Source of the DNA: Selaginella tamariscina | Lineage: Eukaryota > Streptophyta > Lycopodiopsida > Selaginellales > Selaginellaceae | NCBI GenBank assembly: GCA_003024785.1 | Contig: PUQB01000026.1 | Location: 62,001-126,000 of the forward strand | Direction: 5' to 3' | Length of the DNA: 64,000 nucleotides | Part shown: in pieces, positions 45,304-56,869 of the stretch | How positions within the stretch are numbered: position 1 is the stretch's first letter | Layout of the letters: each line of letters opens with the position of its first letter | The notes under the pieces: generated by a model | Told to the model about the DNA's origin: nothing | The model's database searches: none | The model's input: only the letters and a program-made list of their open reading frames with translations | Translations under genes and position numbers: made by a program

Positions 45304-45373
45304 TCCTCCCCTCCTCCACAAAAAGAGGCACCAGCTTACGGCCCTCGCCCTTGACCTGAACTAGGCATGGAAG

Positions 45374-45436
45374 TGCAGTGAGCGTGGATCGAACACGTGA
45401 CCTTCAGATCTTAGTCTGACGCTCTCCCATTTGAGC
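45374..45436 (-). pseudogene. tRNA-Phe 3' part with anticodon lesion
   Basis: D arm, variable loop, T arm (CGTGTTCGATCCACG) and 3' end are preserved. The first nine bases are missing and one G is lost beside the anticodon (GACTAAGATC), which removes GAA from its place. Confidence 0.7.
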
Positions 45437-45541
45437 ACAAAATATAACCCTATTCCATGTTTGTATCGGAGTACTCGTTCCGGTTTAACATAATCCAACT
45501 GGTTTGGGGTTTGAAATCACCCCAAAACATAACCCCCGCAT

Positions 45542-45613
45542 TGCATCAACTGGGAGTCGAACCTAGGTCTATTACTTGGAAGGCAATTATCCTCACCGTT
45601 GGACTATTGACGC
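45542..45613 (-). tRNA. tRNA-Gly (TCC), copy 2
   Basis: 72 bases, like copy 1 with one G-U in the anticodon stem and one A-C mismatch in the T stem (CTAGG/CCCAG). 1400 bases from copy 1. Confidence 0.75.
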
Positions 45614-45714
45614 ACAGAAGGCAAGCAAAAGCCTAGTGCTGCCTTGCTCCAGGGTTTATGCCTTAATCCCTCAAGGCGGGCGGTTCAGCCGATCGGCAGG
45701 GCGTTAGGCAGCAC

Positions 45715-45787
45715 TCCGTTGTAGTCTAGGTGGTTAGGATACATGGCTCTCACCCATGAGACCCGAGTTCAAGTCTTGGCAATAGAA
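45715..45787 (+). tRNA. tRNA-Glu (CTC), copy 2
   Basis: 73 bases. Acceptor TCCGTTG/CAATAGA has a C-A mismatch and a G-U; anticodon arm CATGG/CCATG is perfect; T arm CCGAG-TTCAAGT-CTTGG pairs with one G-U. Confidence 0.75.
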
Positions 45788-45795
45788 GGAGTGTG

Positions 45796-45859
45796 GGGGA
45801 TGTAGCTCACATGGTAGAGCACCCGCTTTGCATGTAGGAGGTATTGGGATCGACTCCCA
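45796..45859 (+). pseudogene. tRNA-Ala (TGC), copy 2, 3'-truncated
   Basis: The 5' part GGGGATGTAGCTCACATGG and anticodon loop TTTGCAT are present, but the anticodon stem has mismatches (CCCGC/GTAGG). The gene stops after the T arm; the 3' acceptor strand is missing. Confidence 0.7.
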
Positions 45860-45864
45860 CTCGT

Positions 45865-46290
45865 TCTTTTGGCTCAAGACCTCATGAGGGTTTAGGGTTT
45901 GTGGTCTAGTTACATTAAAGACAATTTTGGGTTTGTGGCTTAGGGTTTAGGTTCTTTTGTGGTTTAGGGTTTAGGGACCCCAAGACAGGTTTGGGGTTTA
46001 GGGTGCGCTCGGTCGCCTTGTTGGAATGCACGGTTGGGTGTAGGGTTTAGGGTTTGTGATGTAGAGCCATTCAAGACAGTCGTTCTTTTGGCTCGAGACC
46101 TCATGAGGGGTATAGGGTTTGCTATATTCAAGACGGGTTTGGGGTTTGTGGCTTAGGGCTTAGGTTCTTTTGTGGTTTAGGGTTTAGGGACCCCAAGACA
46201 GGTTTGGGGTTTAGGTGCGCTCGGTCGCCTTGCTGGAATGGGCAGTTAGGTGTAGGGTTTAGGGTTTGTGATGCAAGACGGGTTTAGGGC
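45865..46290. repeat. GGGTTTA-rich, telomere-like spacer 2
   Basis: Second copy of the spacer after the tRNA-Ala gene, again full of imperfect TTTAGGG words; ends in the GCCTACTAACCTTGGGTC block that precedes tRNA-Pro. Confidence 0.7.
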
Positions 46291-46332
46291 CTACTAACCT
46301 TGGGTCAAAGGGTCATTGCGGCATTGAAAAGG

Positions 46333-46383
46333 CCGAGCATGCTTCTTGCATGCAAACAAAGGCGCTACCATCTCATCTACGTC
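46333..46383 (-). pseudogene. tRNA-Ala (TGC)-like 5' half, copy 2
   Basis: Same degenerate fragment as at 45118-45169, with a few changes. Confidence 0.4.
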
Positions 46384-46445
46384 ACTGAGTCAACTTGGTT
46401 AGATCCGCCAACATGGAAATGGAGAGCCAAGAGCACTCAAAGAGT

Positions 46446-46517
46446 GGGGCATTTCGAGAATCGAACTCGAGACCTCTCGCACCCAAAGCGAGAATCATAC
46501 CACTAGACCAAATGCCC
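46446..46517 (-). tRNA. tRNA-Pro (TGG), copy 3, intact
   Basis: 72 bases. Acceptor GGGCATT/AATGCCC, anticodon arm CTCGC-TTTGGGT-GCGAG and T arm TCGAG-TTCGATT-CTCGA all pair perfectly. The best preserved tRNA of the array. Confidence 0.92.
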
Positions 46518-46588
46518 TCCTCCCCTCCTCCACAAAAAGAGGCACCAGCTTACGGCCCCTTGCCTTTGACCCGAACTAGGTGCGGAAG

Positions 46589-47940
46589 CCACATTTGCGA
46601 CCATGATGCAAAGTCAAGGAACCGTCTTTTTGAACAATCGTATTCGACTCAAAAATGATATTGATATTGAAAACCAATACCAACTTCTAATTCTTATTGA
46701 ATACATACTATCTTAAGGAGGTACATGCACTTAAACCTCTAATGGAAATCCAATTGTTACTGGCTCATTGGTAATTCTCAACATAAGTTATCAAACTTAG
46801 CAAGTTTCCTTACTTAGTTGATAAACAAAGTGGAGAATCCCAAATCATGCTCTTCTTAACCAAGGAATCACCCTTGTTCAAGAGCTTATCCCCACATTGC
46901 AAACAACGTTACAGATTCCAAGATTAAAGAGTTAACAATGAAAATGCACAAGTGTGCACCGAACGCCTTCACTAGGCAAGTCCTTATTACTTAGTAAATT
47001 GAAAATGTAAACGTATGTTTGCAACATTTCTCTTTCTGATAGATCATGCCATCTATCCCAAAATTGTATTGATAAGAAACCGAAATCCTCAAGCTATTAT
47101 CCCAAGTCTCTCTCATGATCCCATATGAGACAACTTCATAATCAAGTTAGTCGAGCTAGCTAACTTGAATATTGAGTGCGCCCTTACAACTAACTAAGGT
47201 TTCATGTTATACTTTGTTCAAATTAAGGAACTTGAATTTAGTAAACTATTCCACCTAATGTTACTTGCAACATATTTATCATATGTTAATATTTGACTTT
47301 CTTTTGTATTATAAGTTCATCACCATAGTCTGCTTCTGGAGTTACATTTGGAAAACACGCACTATAATGAGAGCTTATTTTACAACTTCTGTTAGAATGT
47401 AGTGTTCACTCTTATGTTTGAATATGCCCCTTCTCTCGAAGTCAAAGACGCACATTTAACATAAGCCTTTCCTCGTTTGAACAATCTAGTTGGACTCAAT
47501 ATTGAATCTTTATCTAAGCCAAAACTCAATCGACATAGTCAGGTTCTCAAATCATGTGTTATCTCAAGTCCAAACACCTTAAAGAAAAAGAAAAAATTTC
47601 AATAATGTGTAGAATAGGATATCACAAGGCCCATCTCACAAGGCCATGTGTAGAAGTATATCATAAAGTATTCTGAACATCCATAAGGTAAAGTAACCTG
47701 GCATATAACTTGGAAGTTGCCTTCTGTGTGCTATGGCCAACAATGGAGTCCATAACCACACCCACTTACGAAGTAGGTGTTCTCTAAAGAGTTATAGATC
47801 TCAGGACCAACCCCACGTAGAATTCAGACGTTAGCCGAAAGTGATAAAGTACTTCAAGAACTTAGAACTAGCTAAACCCTGAAACACCTTACAACTTTAG
47901 GTAGTCCTACTGACCGTAAAGAATAGGCTCCGGTACCAAT
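46589..47940 (-). mobile_element. Internal region of LTR element B2, truncated
   Basis: Matches 52965-54349 (element B1) in the same orientation. It carries a primer-binding site on the minus strand (TGGTACCGGAGCC, 47926-47938), two bases from the LTR, fitting initiator tRNA-Met. No coding sequence seen. Its far end is cut where the tRNA array begins. Confidence 0.75.
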
Positions 47941-48874
47941 TGTCAGAGTTTTAACCTAAAGGGCCAACACATGGCAACACGTGGCTGCCAAGTGGCCATT
48001 CGGCATCATCACCCTGTGTGAGCAACGCTAAGTCTTCCAAGATAACCCTAAGAGTCTGACTTTGGGGCCCAATTAGGCAAAAGACTTAGAGTCCTACCCT
48101 AAGTTCCCTAAAATGATCATCCCCTGAACCCTAGAGGCCCAATTAGGCAGAAGACTTAGAGTCCTACCCTAAGTCCCTAGAATGACCATCCCTTGAACCC
48201 TGTCCCAGTAGACCTAGACAGGCTCATGCCCTAACCCCAGAAAGGAGATGTGTCTCACACATACCCTCATGATAAAGTCAATGCATCGTCACTTACCCCT
48301 TGAGGAATCACCCTCATCCGGAGTACAACCCCCTTAGGTGACAAGGGGTACCCTGAACCATGACTAACCCCTAAGGGTTTGAGTGGCAAGTCATACCCTA
48401 GACCTAGGGCTAGTACTTAGTGAGGAAACGAGTGTGCGTAGGCGGGACACAAGTGTTTTGTTAAGCAAACTCCCTAAGATTAGGTTTGGATAACCCTAAG
48501 TACATGACCTTGTGAGTGCCTTACAAAAGGGTTTTCTGCTAATGAGCTTAGGTTGTTCAACCCCGGGAACACTCCCCTAGCCAAGTGTGCCAAAGCACAC
48601 CTATTTATGAGACCTAACCTCCCTTGAGTGGATGCCCAAGGCTTAGCACCCTAGTGCAAGCACAACATGCCTGTTGGCTAGAGTATCCAACCCTTGGTGA
48701 CAAACCCATGACACAACCCAAAGGGCATGCCTTGGGCTTTGTATCACGTGACGTCTAGCCCATTGTCCACATCTCCATGTGACACTGCCTTCCACGATGT
48801 GGGTTATCATGCCATAGCCCTTTAGATTCAAGAGTTGCTCCAAAGTGCCACAAATGTGGCTTCTAAATGCCAAC
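47941..48874 (-). mobile_element. 5' LTR of B2, truncated
   Basis: Begins TGTCAGAGTTTTAACC beside the PBS and follows the B LTR for about 930 bases. It stops at AATGCCAAC, where the next LTR starts. Confidence 0.75.
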
Positions 48875-50679
48875 TGTCAGAGTTTTAACCCAAAGGGCCA
48901 ACACGTGGCACAGGTGGCCATTCGGCGTCATCACCCTGTGTGAGCAACGCTAAGTTTCCCAGAACAACCCCAACGACCCCTAGGGTTAGACTCTAATGCC
49001 CAAGTGGACAGGAGACTTAGGGTTTAGCCTAAGTCTCCCTAGAATGTCTCCCCCAGAACCCTTGAGGGATAACCCTAGTTGACTTAGGGTTTAGCCTAAG
49101 TCTCCCTAGAGTGTCTACCCCCAAAACCCTTGAGGGATAACCCTAGTTGACTTAGGGTCTTGCCCTAGAAGACCTAGACAGGCTCATGCCCTAACCCCCA
49201 TCAAGGAGACGTGTGTTCCACACATACCCCGGACAGAGCTAAGGCATCGTCACTTACCCCTTGAGGAATCACCCTCATCCGGGAGTACAACCCCTTTAGG
49301 GCGACAAGGGGTACCCTGAACCACGACTAACCCCTAAGGGTTTGAGTGGCCAAGTTATACCCTAGACCTAGGGCTAGTACTTAGTGAGGACACGAGTGTG
49401 CGCCGTAGGCGGACACGAGTGTTCTGCTAAGCAAACTCCCTAAGGCTAGGTTTGGGATAACCCTAAGCACATGACCTTGCGAGTGCCTTACGAAAGGGCT
49501 TCTGCTAAATGCTTAGGTTGTTCAACCCTGGATTCCAAGGAGAACACTCCCCTAGCCAAGTGTGCCAAAGCACACCTAGTTATGAGACCTAACCTCCCTT
49601 GAGCGGATGCCCAAGGCTTAGCACCCTAGTGCAAGCACAAGCATGTCTGTTTGCTAAGTATCCAACCCCTTGGCGACAAGCCCATGACATAACCCCAAAG
49701 GGCGTGCCTCAGGCGTTGTACCATGTGACGTTTAGCCCAGTGTCACATTCCATTCCCGATGTGGGCTATCATGCCATAGCCCTTAGATTCAAGAGTTGCA
49801 CCAAGTACCACAAACGTGGCTCCTAAATGCCAACTCTAGAACCCCTCAATGAACCCTCAGGAACCAGGTAACGTGAACCTGTCAAACAAGATCCCACGCC
49901 CACAGTTGGACAAGGACACGGATGTGCCTTGCTTGGCGTGAGTGCTACACCTAGCTTGACGTGGAGGAGGAGGCTGGAGACAAGCCTCAACCTCTGCCTC
50001 TTGGAACGTGCATCCGACAAGACCTCCCAGGCATGGATTCGCCAACGTTAAGGGTAAGCTACCCCGAAGGTGGGACGTACCCCTGGCATCTGGAAGTTAG
50101 GGCGGCACAACAGAGGGTTGTACCTTAACGACACAAGCTGAAGCTTGCACCGGCAGAAGAGCAACGAACTCATTCATGAACCCAGGAGCTCTCCTACGTA
50201 TACTCTACCTTATTTATGTGACGGAGCCCCCCCCCCCCCTCTTTTCCTTATGTGTAGTGGGCTGGCACTGAATTTAGCCCCTTAGATAAATTAGCAATAT
50301 GAGCCTATAACTCACCCTTACTCCTACCCCTAAACCCTACCCAAGGGGGTGGGGGTTTTAGGGCGTGGGTTAGGGCAACCCTAGGGTTAGGTCAACCCTA
50401 GGGGTGTTCCTAACCCTACTTAACAGCCAAACTCATCTGCAAAGACCAATCAGCCTATTGGGACGTCAAAATTGGGGGTGGGTTTCTAGAAGGTAAGTTC
50501 TAGCTTCGCTTAGAGTTTCCTGCAAATACCTAATGACACCCGGCCGGACCATCACCAGATACCCAAGTGCACTAAGCGGGCCTGTTTCCTACTACATCTA
50601 GGGTCCATCAACATAGTACAGTAGGTAACAACAGTCAACGTCCAAAGTAAAGGGTCGAGTCATAGTAAAAACTATGACA
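48875..50679 (-). mobile_element. 3' LTR of B1, complete
   Basis: 1805 bp, from TGTCAGAGTTTTAACCC to AAAACTATGACA on the plus strand. Internally rich in ACCCTAGGG/AACCCTA words with a local duplication of GACTTAGGGTTTAGCCTAAG. Next to it on the element strand is a polypurine tract AAAGGCGGGGAGTG (50680-50693). Confidence 0.8.
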
Positions 50680-53600
50680 CACTCCCCGCCTTTGAAAATG
50701 TCAACGTCCTCGTTGACGTCCAACTCCAAGACTAGATAATGTTAGAAAAAACTAACCAAAACTAACATATCACTCTATGCGGAGTTAGCCAAAAGTTCAC
50801 ATAATTTCATTACCCCCCTTGCATTACGCGAAGCCAAGTACTTCAGAACCGTCGTTCACTGAGTCGTAAACCCAGCTGCCGGAGGCACCACCTGCGACAT
50901 GAAGTCACTGGAGACCTTTTGCACGTCTGCAAAGTCTGTCACCCGACGCACACAACACTGGTTAATTTCTTTACTTAACTAGAATTTATATTGGAGGCCT
51001 CTAGTTAGTGTTGTTGCCGGCCCCTTGGTTAATAAGAAATAAAGACTTGCTTTATTCCTTAATATTAAACGCTGTTGACGACCTCTGTCATCTAGCGCAC
51101 AACAAGCACTTCTCAAATGCTTGACCAAACACCTTCGCATTTCTTTGATTTTCCAATGGTCCACATTTCCACATGTTACGTATTATAGCTTACATCTCTG
51201 CATCCCTCGGTGTTTCTCATTACCCCTTTTCATAAGGGTCTGCTACTATACCTATCCTGTTAGTATATAGTTACGCCAGACTAAGTATGAGACTTTTATC
51301 GGAATCAAGCTCTTTTCCGATACAAGAGTACAATTCGTAAAACCCTGTTCTTTGTAAACATGTCAATCTGGCCAGAGGCGATCACAGAGGCGCATGGCTG
51401 TACACATGTATACAACAAGGTCTTGCCAATCTGCCAACTGCCATCACTTGGTGTGTTATTAACATAAATTTATTCCCGATAGGAATCAAATTCAGTCAAA
51501 TGACCAAGTGTGATAGCACTACCATTCGTCTTTCGCAACCAACTTTGTACTCTTTCATAACACCGACCAGTTCAGGGACCAGATAAGCTAACATACCTTT
51601 CTTACAAACCAATGTGGAAACCAGGAAATTCAACCCATCTCTAGTGCCTCAATCGACAACCTTTAGATAACACTCTCTTAATTGTCATCTCATTGTACTC
51701 ATTCCCAAAGAGCACAACATACTAGTGCCATTCAATAATTCCTAACTCCTTATCGTACTAAGTTCAAAATACCAAATTTTAAAACTTAGTTTCCACGATA
51801 AGAGTCTCTGAACTGTAATACTGCACGCCTCCATAACATTATATTTATTTCCAACTCTTAAATTGATTTCGTAAATGTTTCTCAACACTATACCGAAGTA
51901 TAGCATTTTCACTAATTCAAGCAATTAGTGTTTTGATAAACATCTTTTTAAACTAATCCTTATTCCATAAAATAGTAATTTCGATATTGATACTCTTGAA
52001 TGGATAATGATCGTTTTAACGTTCAAATCCTAAGTTTATCAACTAGTTGTTATACTAGCGGATATAAACTTACAATCATATCAATTTATCAAAATGCTAC
52101 AACTATAATATAGACATGGTCTTAGTTTACATGAACCGAACTTGAGTTTTGATGGACATATAATGTTATGACAGTATTCGAGGAACTTGTTCAGAGACTA
52201 AGAGGAATCATGAACTAGTGTCTGGTTCATCTAATTGATTTAGTAAGATATAACCTCCACTTATCATAACACTGAAGTGTTATATCAACTTCATGTTTTA
52301 GTCATACCTTATAATTCAATAGATCTCCCCAAACATGAATAAAATATCTAGTTCAGTACATTGAACTAAGATACATTATTCACTCTAGACACCTAGCAAT
52401 CCAGAAAGTATCACATTGCCCCTCAAGCAATGTATTGAGAAATGTCTCATTTCTCAACTAACTTGAAAACACGTTTCAAGTTATAACACTAAGGTAGTGC
52501 CTTACCAAAGTGTCAGACTCAAATCCACTTGAGTCTTTATATTATATGATTACGGCCACCTCATGTGATCATAACCAAGTTTGATATTGAGCGCTCCAAA
52601 CTCAATATTGAAGAGATATCATACCATACTTTGACAAGTCATTTATAACCAATCTTGAAAAGATTGTCACAAATTCTGCCAAAGTTTAGAATATAAATAT
52701 CTCAACCTCATATTCTCGAACCGGATATTGGACGAACCTTGAACTACAATCATCAAGAAGGGACACCATCTTCTTGAGCTAATCCCGCTACACAATATCA
52801 TACTTAAGAATATTGAACCAACTCAAGGAACACCATCAAACCTTGAGATAGAACTAACAACTAACCCAAGGAATACAATCAAACCTTGAGTCAAGAATAG
52901 TTCTATTTTTCAATATTCGAAAGATTGAAGATACATACTTTATTTGTTCTTTAAGTGCCCACATTTGCGACCATGATGCAGAGTCAAGAAACCGTCTTTT
53001 GAATAATCGTATTCGACTCTAAAATGAAATTGATATTGAAAATCAATATCAACTTCTAATTCTCATCGAACACCGACTCTCTGAGGAGGTACATGCACTT
53101 AAACCTCCAATGGAAATCCGACTATTACTAGCTCATTGGTAATTCTCAACATAAGTTATCAAACTTAGCAAGTTTCTTACTTAGTCGATAAATAAAGTGA
53201 AGAATCCTAAATCATGCTCTTCTTAACCAAGGAATCGCCCTTGTTCAAGAACTTCTCTCCACATTGCAAACAACGTTACAGTTTCCAAGATTAAAGAGTT
53301 AATAATGAAAATGCACAAGTGGGCGTCGAATGCCTTCACTATGCAAGTTCTTCATTAAAAAAATGTAAATGTATATTTCCAACATTACTCTTTCTGATAG
53401 ATCATGCCATCTATCCCAAAAGTTGCATTGATAGGAATGCAACATTAAATTCGTCTACTGCCAAAATATATTATTCTATCCCATTCTTAAGATCCCACAT
53501 GATAATTTCATAATCAATTAGTTGAGTTAGCTACTTGAACTTAGTAAACTATTTTACCTAATGTTACTTGTAGCTAGCGTCATCAAAGTATTACGTCCAT

Positions 53601-54349
53601 CGGACAATACTTTGATTACATTGGATCTTCGAACCAACTACTTAACATATTCATCATATGTTAATATTCGACATTCCGTTGTATTATAAGTTCATCACTA
53701 TAGTTTGCTTTTAGAGTTACACTCTCGGAAACATGCACTATAATAAGAGCTTATTTTACACTTTATGTCTAAATGTAGTGTTCATTCTTATGTTTGAATA
53801 TGCCCCTTCTCCCGAAGTCAAAGATGCACTTCTGAACATAAGTCTTTCCCCATTTGAACACTATTGCTAAACCTGATATTGAATCTTGCCCTAAGCCAAA
53901 ACTCAATGGACACTGTCTGTTTCCAAATCATGTGTTATCCCAAATTCAAACACCTTAAAGAAAAAGAAAAAATTTCAATAATGTGTAGACTTAGGATATC
54001 ACAAGCCCACTTCCAAGACTTAGTTTGTAAGCCAGAACAAACTAACATGCCACATCTTGTGGAAGTATATGGTAAAGTAACCCAAACATTCATAAGGTTA
54101 AAGTAACTTGGCATACAACTTAAAGTTGTCTTTCAAGTGTCTTCGACATTGGTCATCCATAACCCACACCTACTTATTAAGTAAATGTTCTTTGAAGAGT
54201 TATAGATCTCAGGACCAACTCTCCACGCAAAATTCAGACATTAGCCGAAAGTGATAGAGTACTTCAAAAATTTAGAACTAACTAAACCCTGAAACACATT
54301 ACAACTTTAGGCAGTCCTACTGATCGCAGAGAATGGCTCCGATACCAAT
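50680..54349 (-). mobile_element. Internal region of LTR element B1, non-coding
   Basis: 3.67 kb between the polypurine tract and a primer-binding site TGGTATCGGAGCC (complement of 54335-54347, initiator tRNA-Met type). No gag, protease, RT or integrase was seen on either strand and no ORF exceeds about 60-80 codons. This fits a non-autonomous large retrotransposon derivative (LARD). Confidence 0.75.
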
Positions 54350-54980
54350 TGTCAGAGTTTAACCCAAAGGCCAACACGTGGCAACACGTGGCTACTAGGT
54401 GGCCATTCGGCGTCATCACCCTGTGTGAGCAACGTTAAGTTTCCCAGAACAACCCCAACAACCCCTAAGGTTAAACTCTAATGCCCAAGTGGACAAGAGA
54501 CTTAGGGTTTAGCCTAAGTCTCCCTAGAGTGTCTACCCCCAAAACCCTTGAGGATAACCCTAGTTGACTTAGGGTTTAGTCTAAGTCTCCCTAGAGTGTC
54601 TGCCCCCAAAACCCTTGAGGGATAACCCTAGTTGACTTAGGGTCTTGCCCTAGAAGACCTAGACAGGCTCATGCCCTAACCCCCATCAAGGAGACGTGTG
54701 TTCCACACATACCCCTGGACAAGCTAAGGCATCGTCACTTACCCCTTGAGGAATCACCCTCATCCGGGAGTACAACCCCTTTAGGGCGACAAGGGGTACC
54801 CTAAACCACGACTAACCCCTAAGGGTTTGAGTGGCCAAGTTATACCCTAGACTAGGGCTAGTACTTAGTGAGAACACAAGTGTGCGCCGTAGGCGGACAC
54901 GAGTTTCTGCTAAGCAAAACTCCCTAAGGCTAAGTTGGGATAACCCTAAGCACATGACCTTGCGAATGCCTCACGAAAGG
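54350..54980 (-). mobile_element. 5' LTR of B1, truncated
   Basis: First 631 bases (from the PBS side) of a B LTR, similar to 48875 onwards. Ends at CTCACGAAAGG, where an oppositely oriented B LTR begins. Confidence 0.75.
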
Positions 54981-56462
54981 TGTCATAGTTTTTACTATGA
55001 CTCAACCCTTTACTTTGGGACATTGATTGTTGTTACCTACTGTACTATGTTGACAGACCCTAGATGTAGTGAGAACAGCCCCGCTTAGTGCACTTAGGTG
55101 TTTAAGGGTAGTTCGGTCGGCTATCTTTAGATGTCGCGAGAAACTTTAAACGAAGGTAGCACTTACCTTCTAGAAAGCCCACTCCCGATTTTGACGTCCT
55201 AGTTAAGATGAGTTTGGCATGTTAAATAGGGTTAGGAACACCCTAGGGTTGACCTAACCCTAGGGTTGCCCTAACCCACGCCCTAAAACCCCCAACCCCC
55301 TTGGTTAGGGTTTAGGGGTAGGGGTTAGTGTGCAAACTCATCTCATTAACTAAGGGGCTGCATTTAGTGCTAGCCCATTTACACATATAGGAAAAGAGGG
55401 GGGGCTCCATCACATAAATAAGGTAGAGTATATGTAGGAGAGCCCTGGGTTCATGATTGAGTTCGTTGCTCTTCTGCCGGTGTAAGCTTCAGCTTGTGTC
55501 GTTAAGGTACAACCCTCTATTGTATCGCCCTAACTTCCAGACGACAGGGGTATGTCCCCTTCGGGGTAGCTTACCCTTAACGTTGGCGAATCCATGCATG
55601 GGAGGACTTGTCGGGATGCACATTCCAAGAAGCAGAGGTTGAGGCTTGTCTCCAGCCTCCTCCTCCACATCAAGCTAGGAGCAACACTCACAGTTAACCA
55701 AGGCACGTTCGTCTCCTTGTCCAACTGTGGGCGTGGGTTCTTGATTGACAGGGTTTCCTTATTGAGTCTTAAGGGATAATTGAGGGGTTCTAGAGTTGGC
55801 ATTTAAGAGCCACGTTTGTGGCACTTAGTGCAACTCTTGAATCTAAGGGTTATGGCATGATAGCGGGCTATGGCATGATAGCCCACATCGGGGAAGGCAG
55901 TGTCACATGGAGATGTGACATCGAGCTAAACGTCACATGGTACAACGCCTGAGGCACGCCCTTTGGGGTTATGTCATGGGCTAGTCGCCAAGGGGTTGGA
56001 TACTTTAGCAAACAGACATGCTTCTACTTGCACTAGGGTGCTAAGCCTTGAGCATCCGCTCAAGGGAGGTTAGGTCTCATAACTAGGTGTGCTTTGGCAC
56101 ACTTGGCTAGGGGAGTGTTCTCCTTGGAATTCAAGGGCTGAACAACTTAAACATGTTAGCAGGAGCCCTTTCGTGAGGCACTCGCAAGGTCATGTGCTTA
56201 GGGTTATCCCAAACCTAGCCTTAGGGAGTTTGCTTAGCAGAACACTCGTGTCCATCTACGGCGCACACTCGTGTCCTCACTAAGTACTAGCCCTAGGTCT
56301 AGGTATAACTTGGCCACTCAAACCCTTAGGGTTAGTCGTGGTTCAGGGTACCCCTTGTCGCCCTAAAGGGGTTGTACTCCCGGATGAGGGTGATTCCTCA
56401 AGGGTAAGTGACGATGCCTTAGCTCTGTCCAGGGGTATGTGTGGAACACACGTCTCCTTGAT
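54981..56462 (+). mobile_element. Family B LTR, plus orientation, 3'-truncated
   Basis: Starts at the complete TGTCATAGT...ACTATGAC end and runs for 1482 bases, to ACACGTCTCCTTGAT, where the C2 protease begins. About 340 bases of the LTR end are missing. It forms an inverted repeat with the adjacent LTR. Confidence 0.75.
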
Positions 56463-56862
56463 CCCACCAAGAGGCACTGCAACCACAGTGGACTACGTGA
56501 ACGACGTACCGACTATCCCGGTTCGCATGGCGGGACACACGATCGGCGAAGTAATTATAGATGGGGGTCAACAGTCAATGTCATGTCAGCAAAAGCTCCA
56601 CAAGAAATTACGTATGCCAACTCCGAAACCCACCCCATTTCAAGTACGCATGGCCAATCAGGCTAAGGTGGCGCCCAAGGGCATTCTGAGGGCAGTGGAG
56701 GTCGAGATCCAAACGGTCAAATTTTGGATCAACGTTGTGGTCCTGGATATGCACGCCAAGGGGGGATTCGACCTACTCCTCGGTCGACCTAGCTCAGGGG
56801 TGCAAAGGTATAGCACGATTGGGAGCACCAACAGATATAGTTCCGCACCAGATGGGCAATAA
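56463..56862 (+). pseudogene. C2 aspartic protease
   Basis: Open frame with TVDYVNDVPTIPVRMAGHTIG, then VIIDGGQQSMS, where DGG is followed by Q in place of the usual S/T. Then KLRMPTPKPTPFQVRMANQ and FDLLLGRPSSG, a good retropepsin end. The nominal ORF starts within the LTR, so its first 40 codons are foreign. Confidence 0.7.
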
Positions 56863-56869
56863 GGTCCAT

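Noticed and set aside
44470..46290. True telomere or chromosome end
   Set aside because: The GGGTTTA words are imperfect and interspersed, both flanks continue with other sequence, and no long perfect run exists.
43343..46517. Plastid or mitochondrial origin of the tRNA cluster
   Set aside because: Gly(TCC), Glu(CTC) and Ala(TGC) here match nuclear plant tRNA bodies; no organelle gene or organelle-type spacer accompanies them.
49599..50045. Short ORFs in 47.9-50.7 kb and 55.4-56.3 kb
   Set aside because: All lie in family B LTRs, in both strands and several frames, without conserved protein features.
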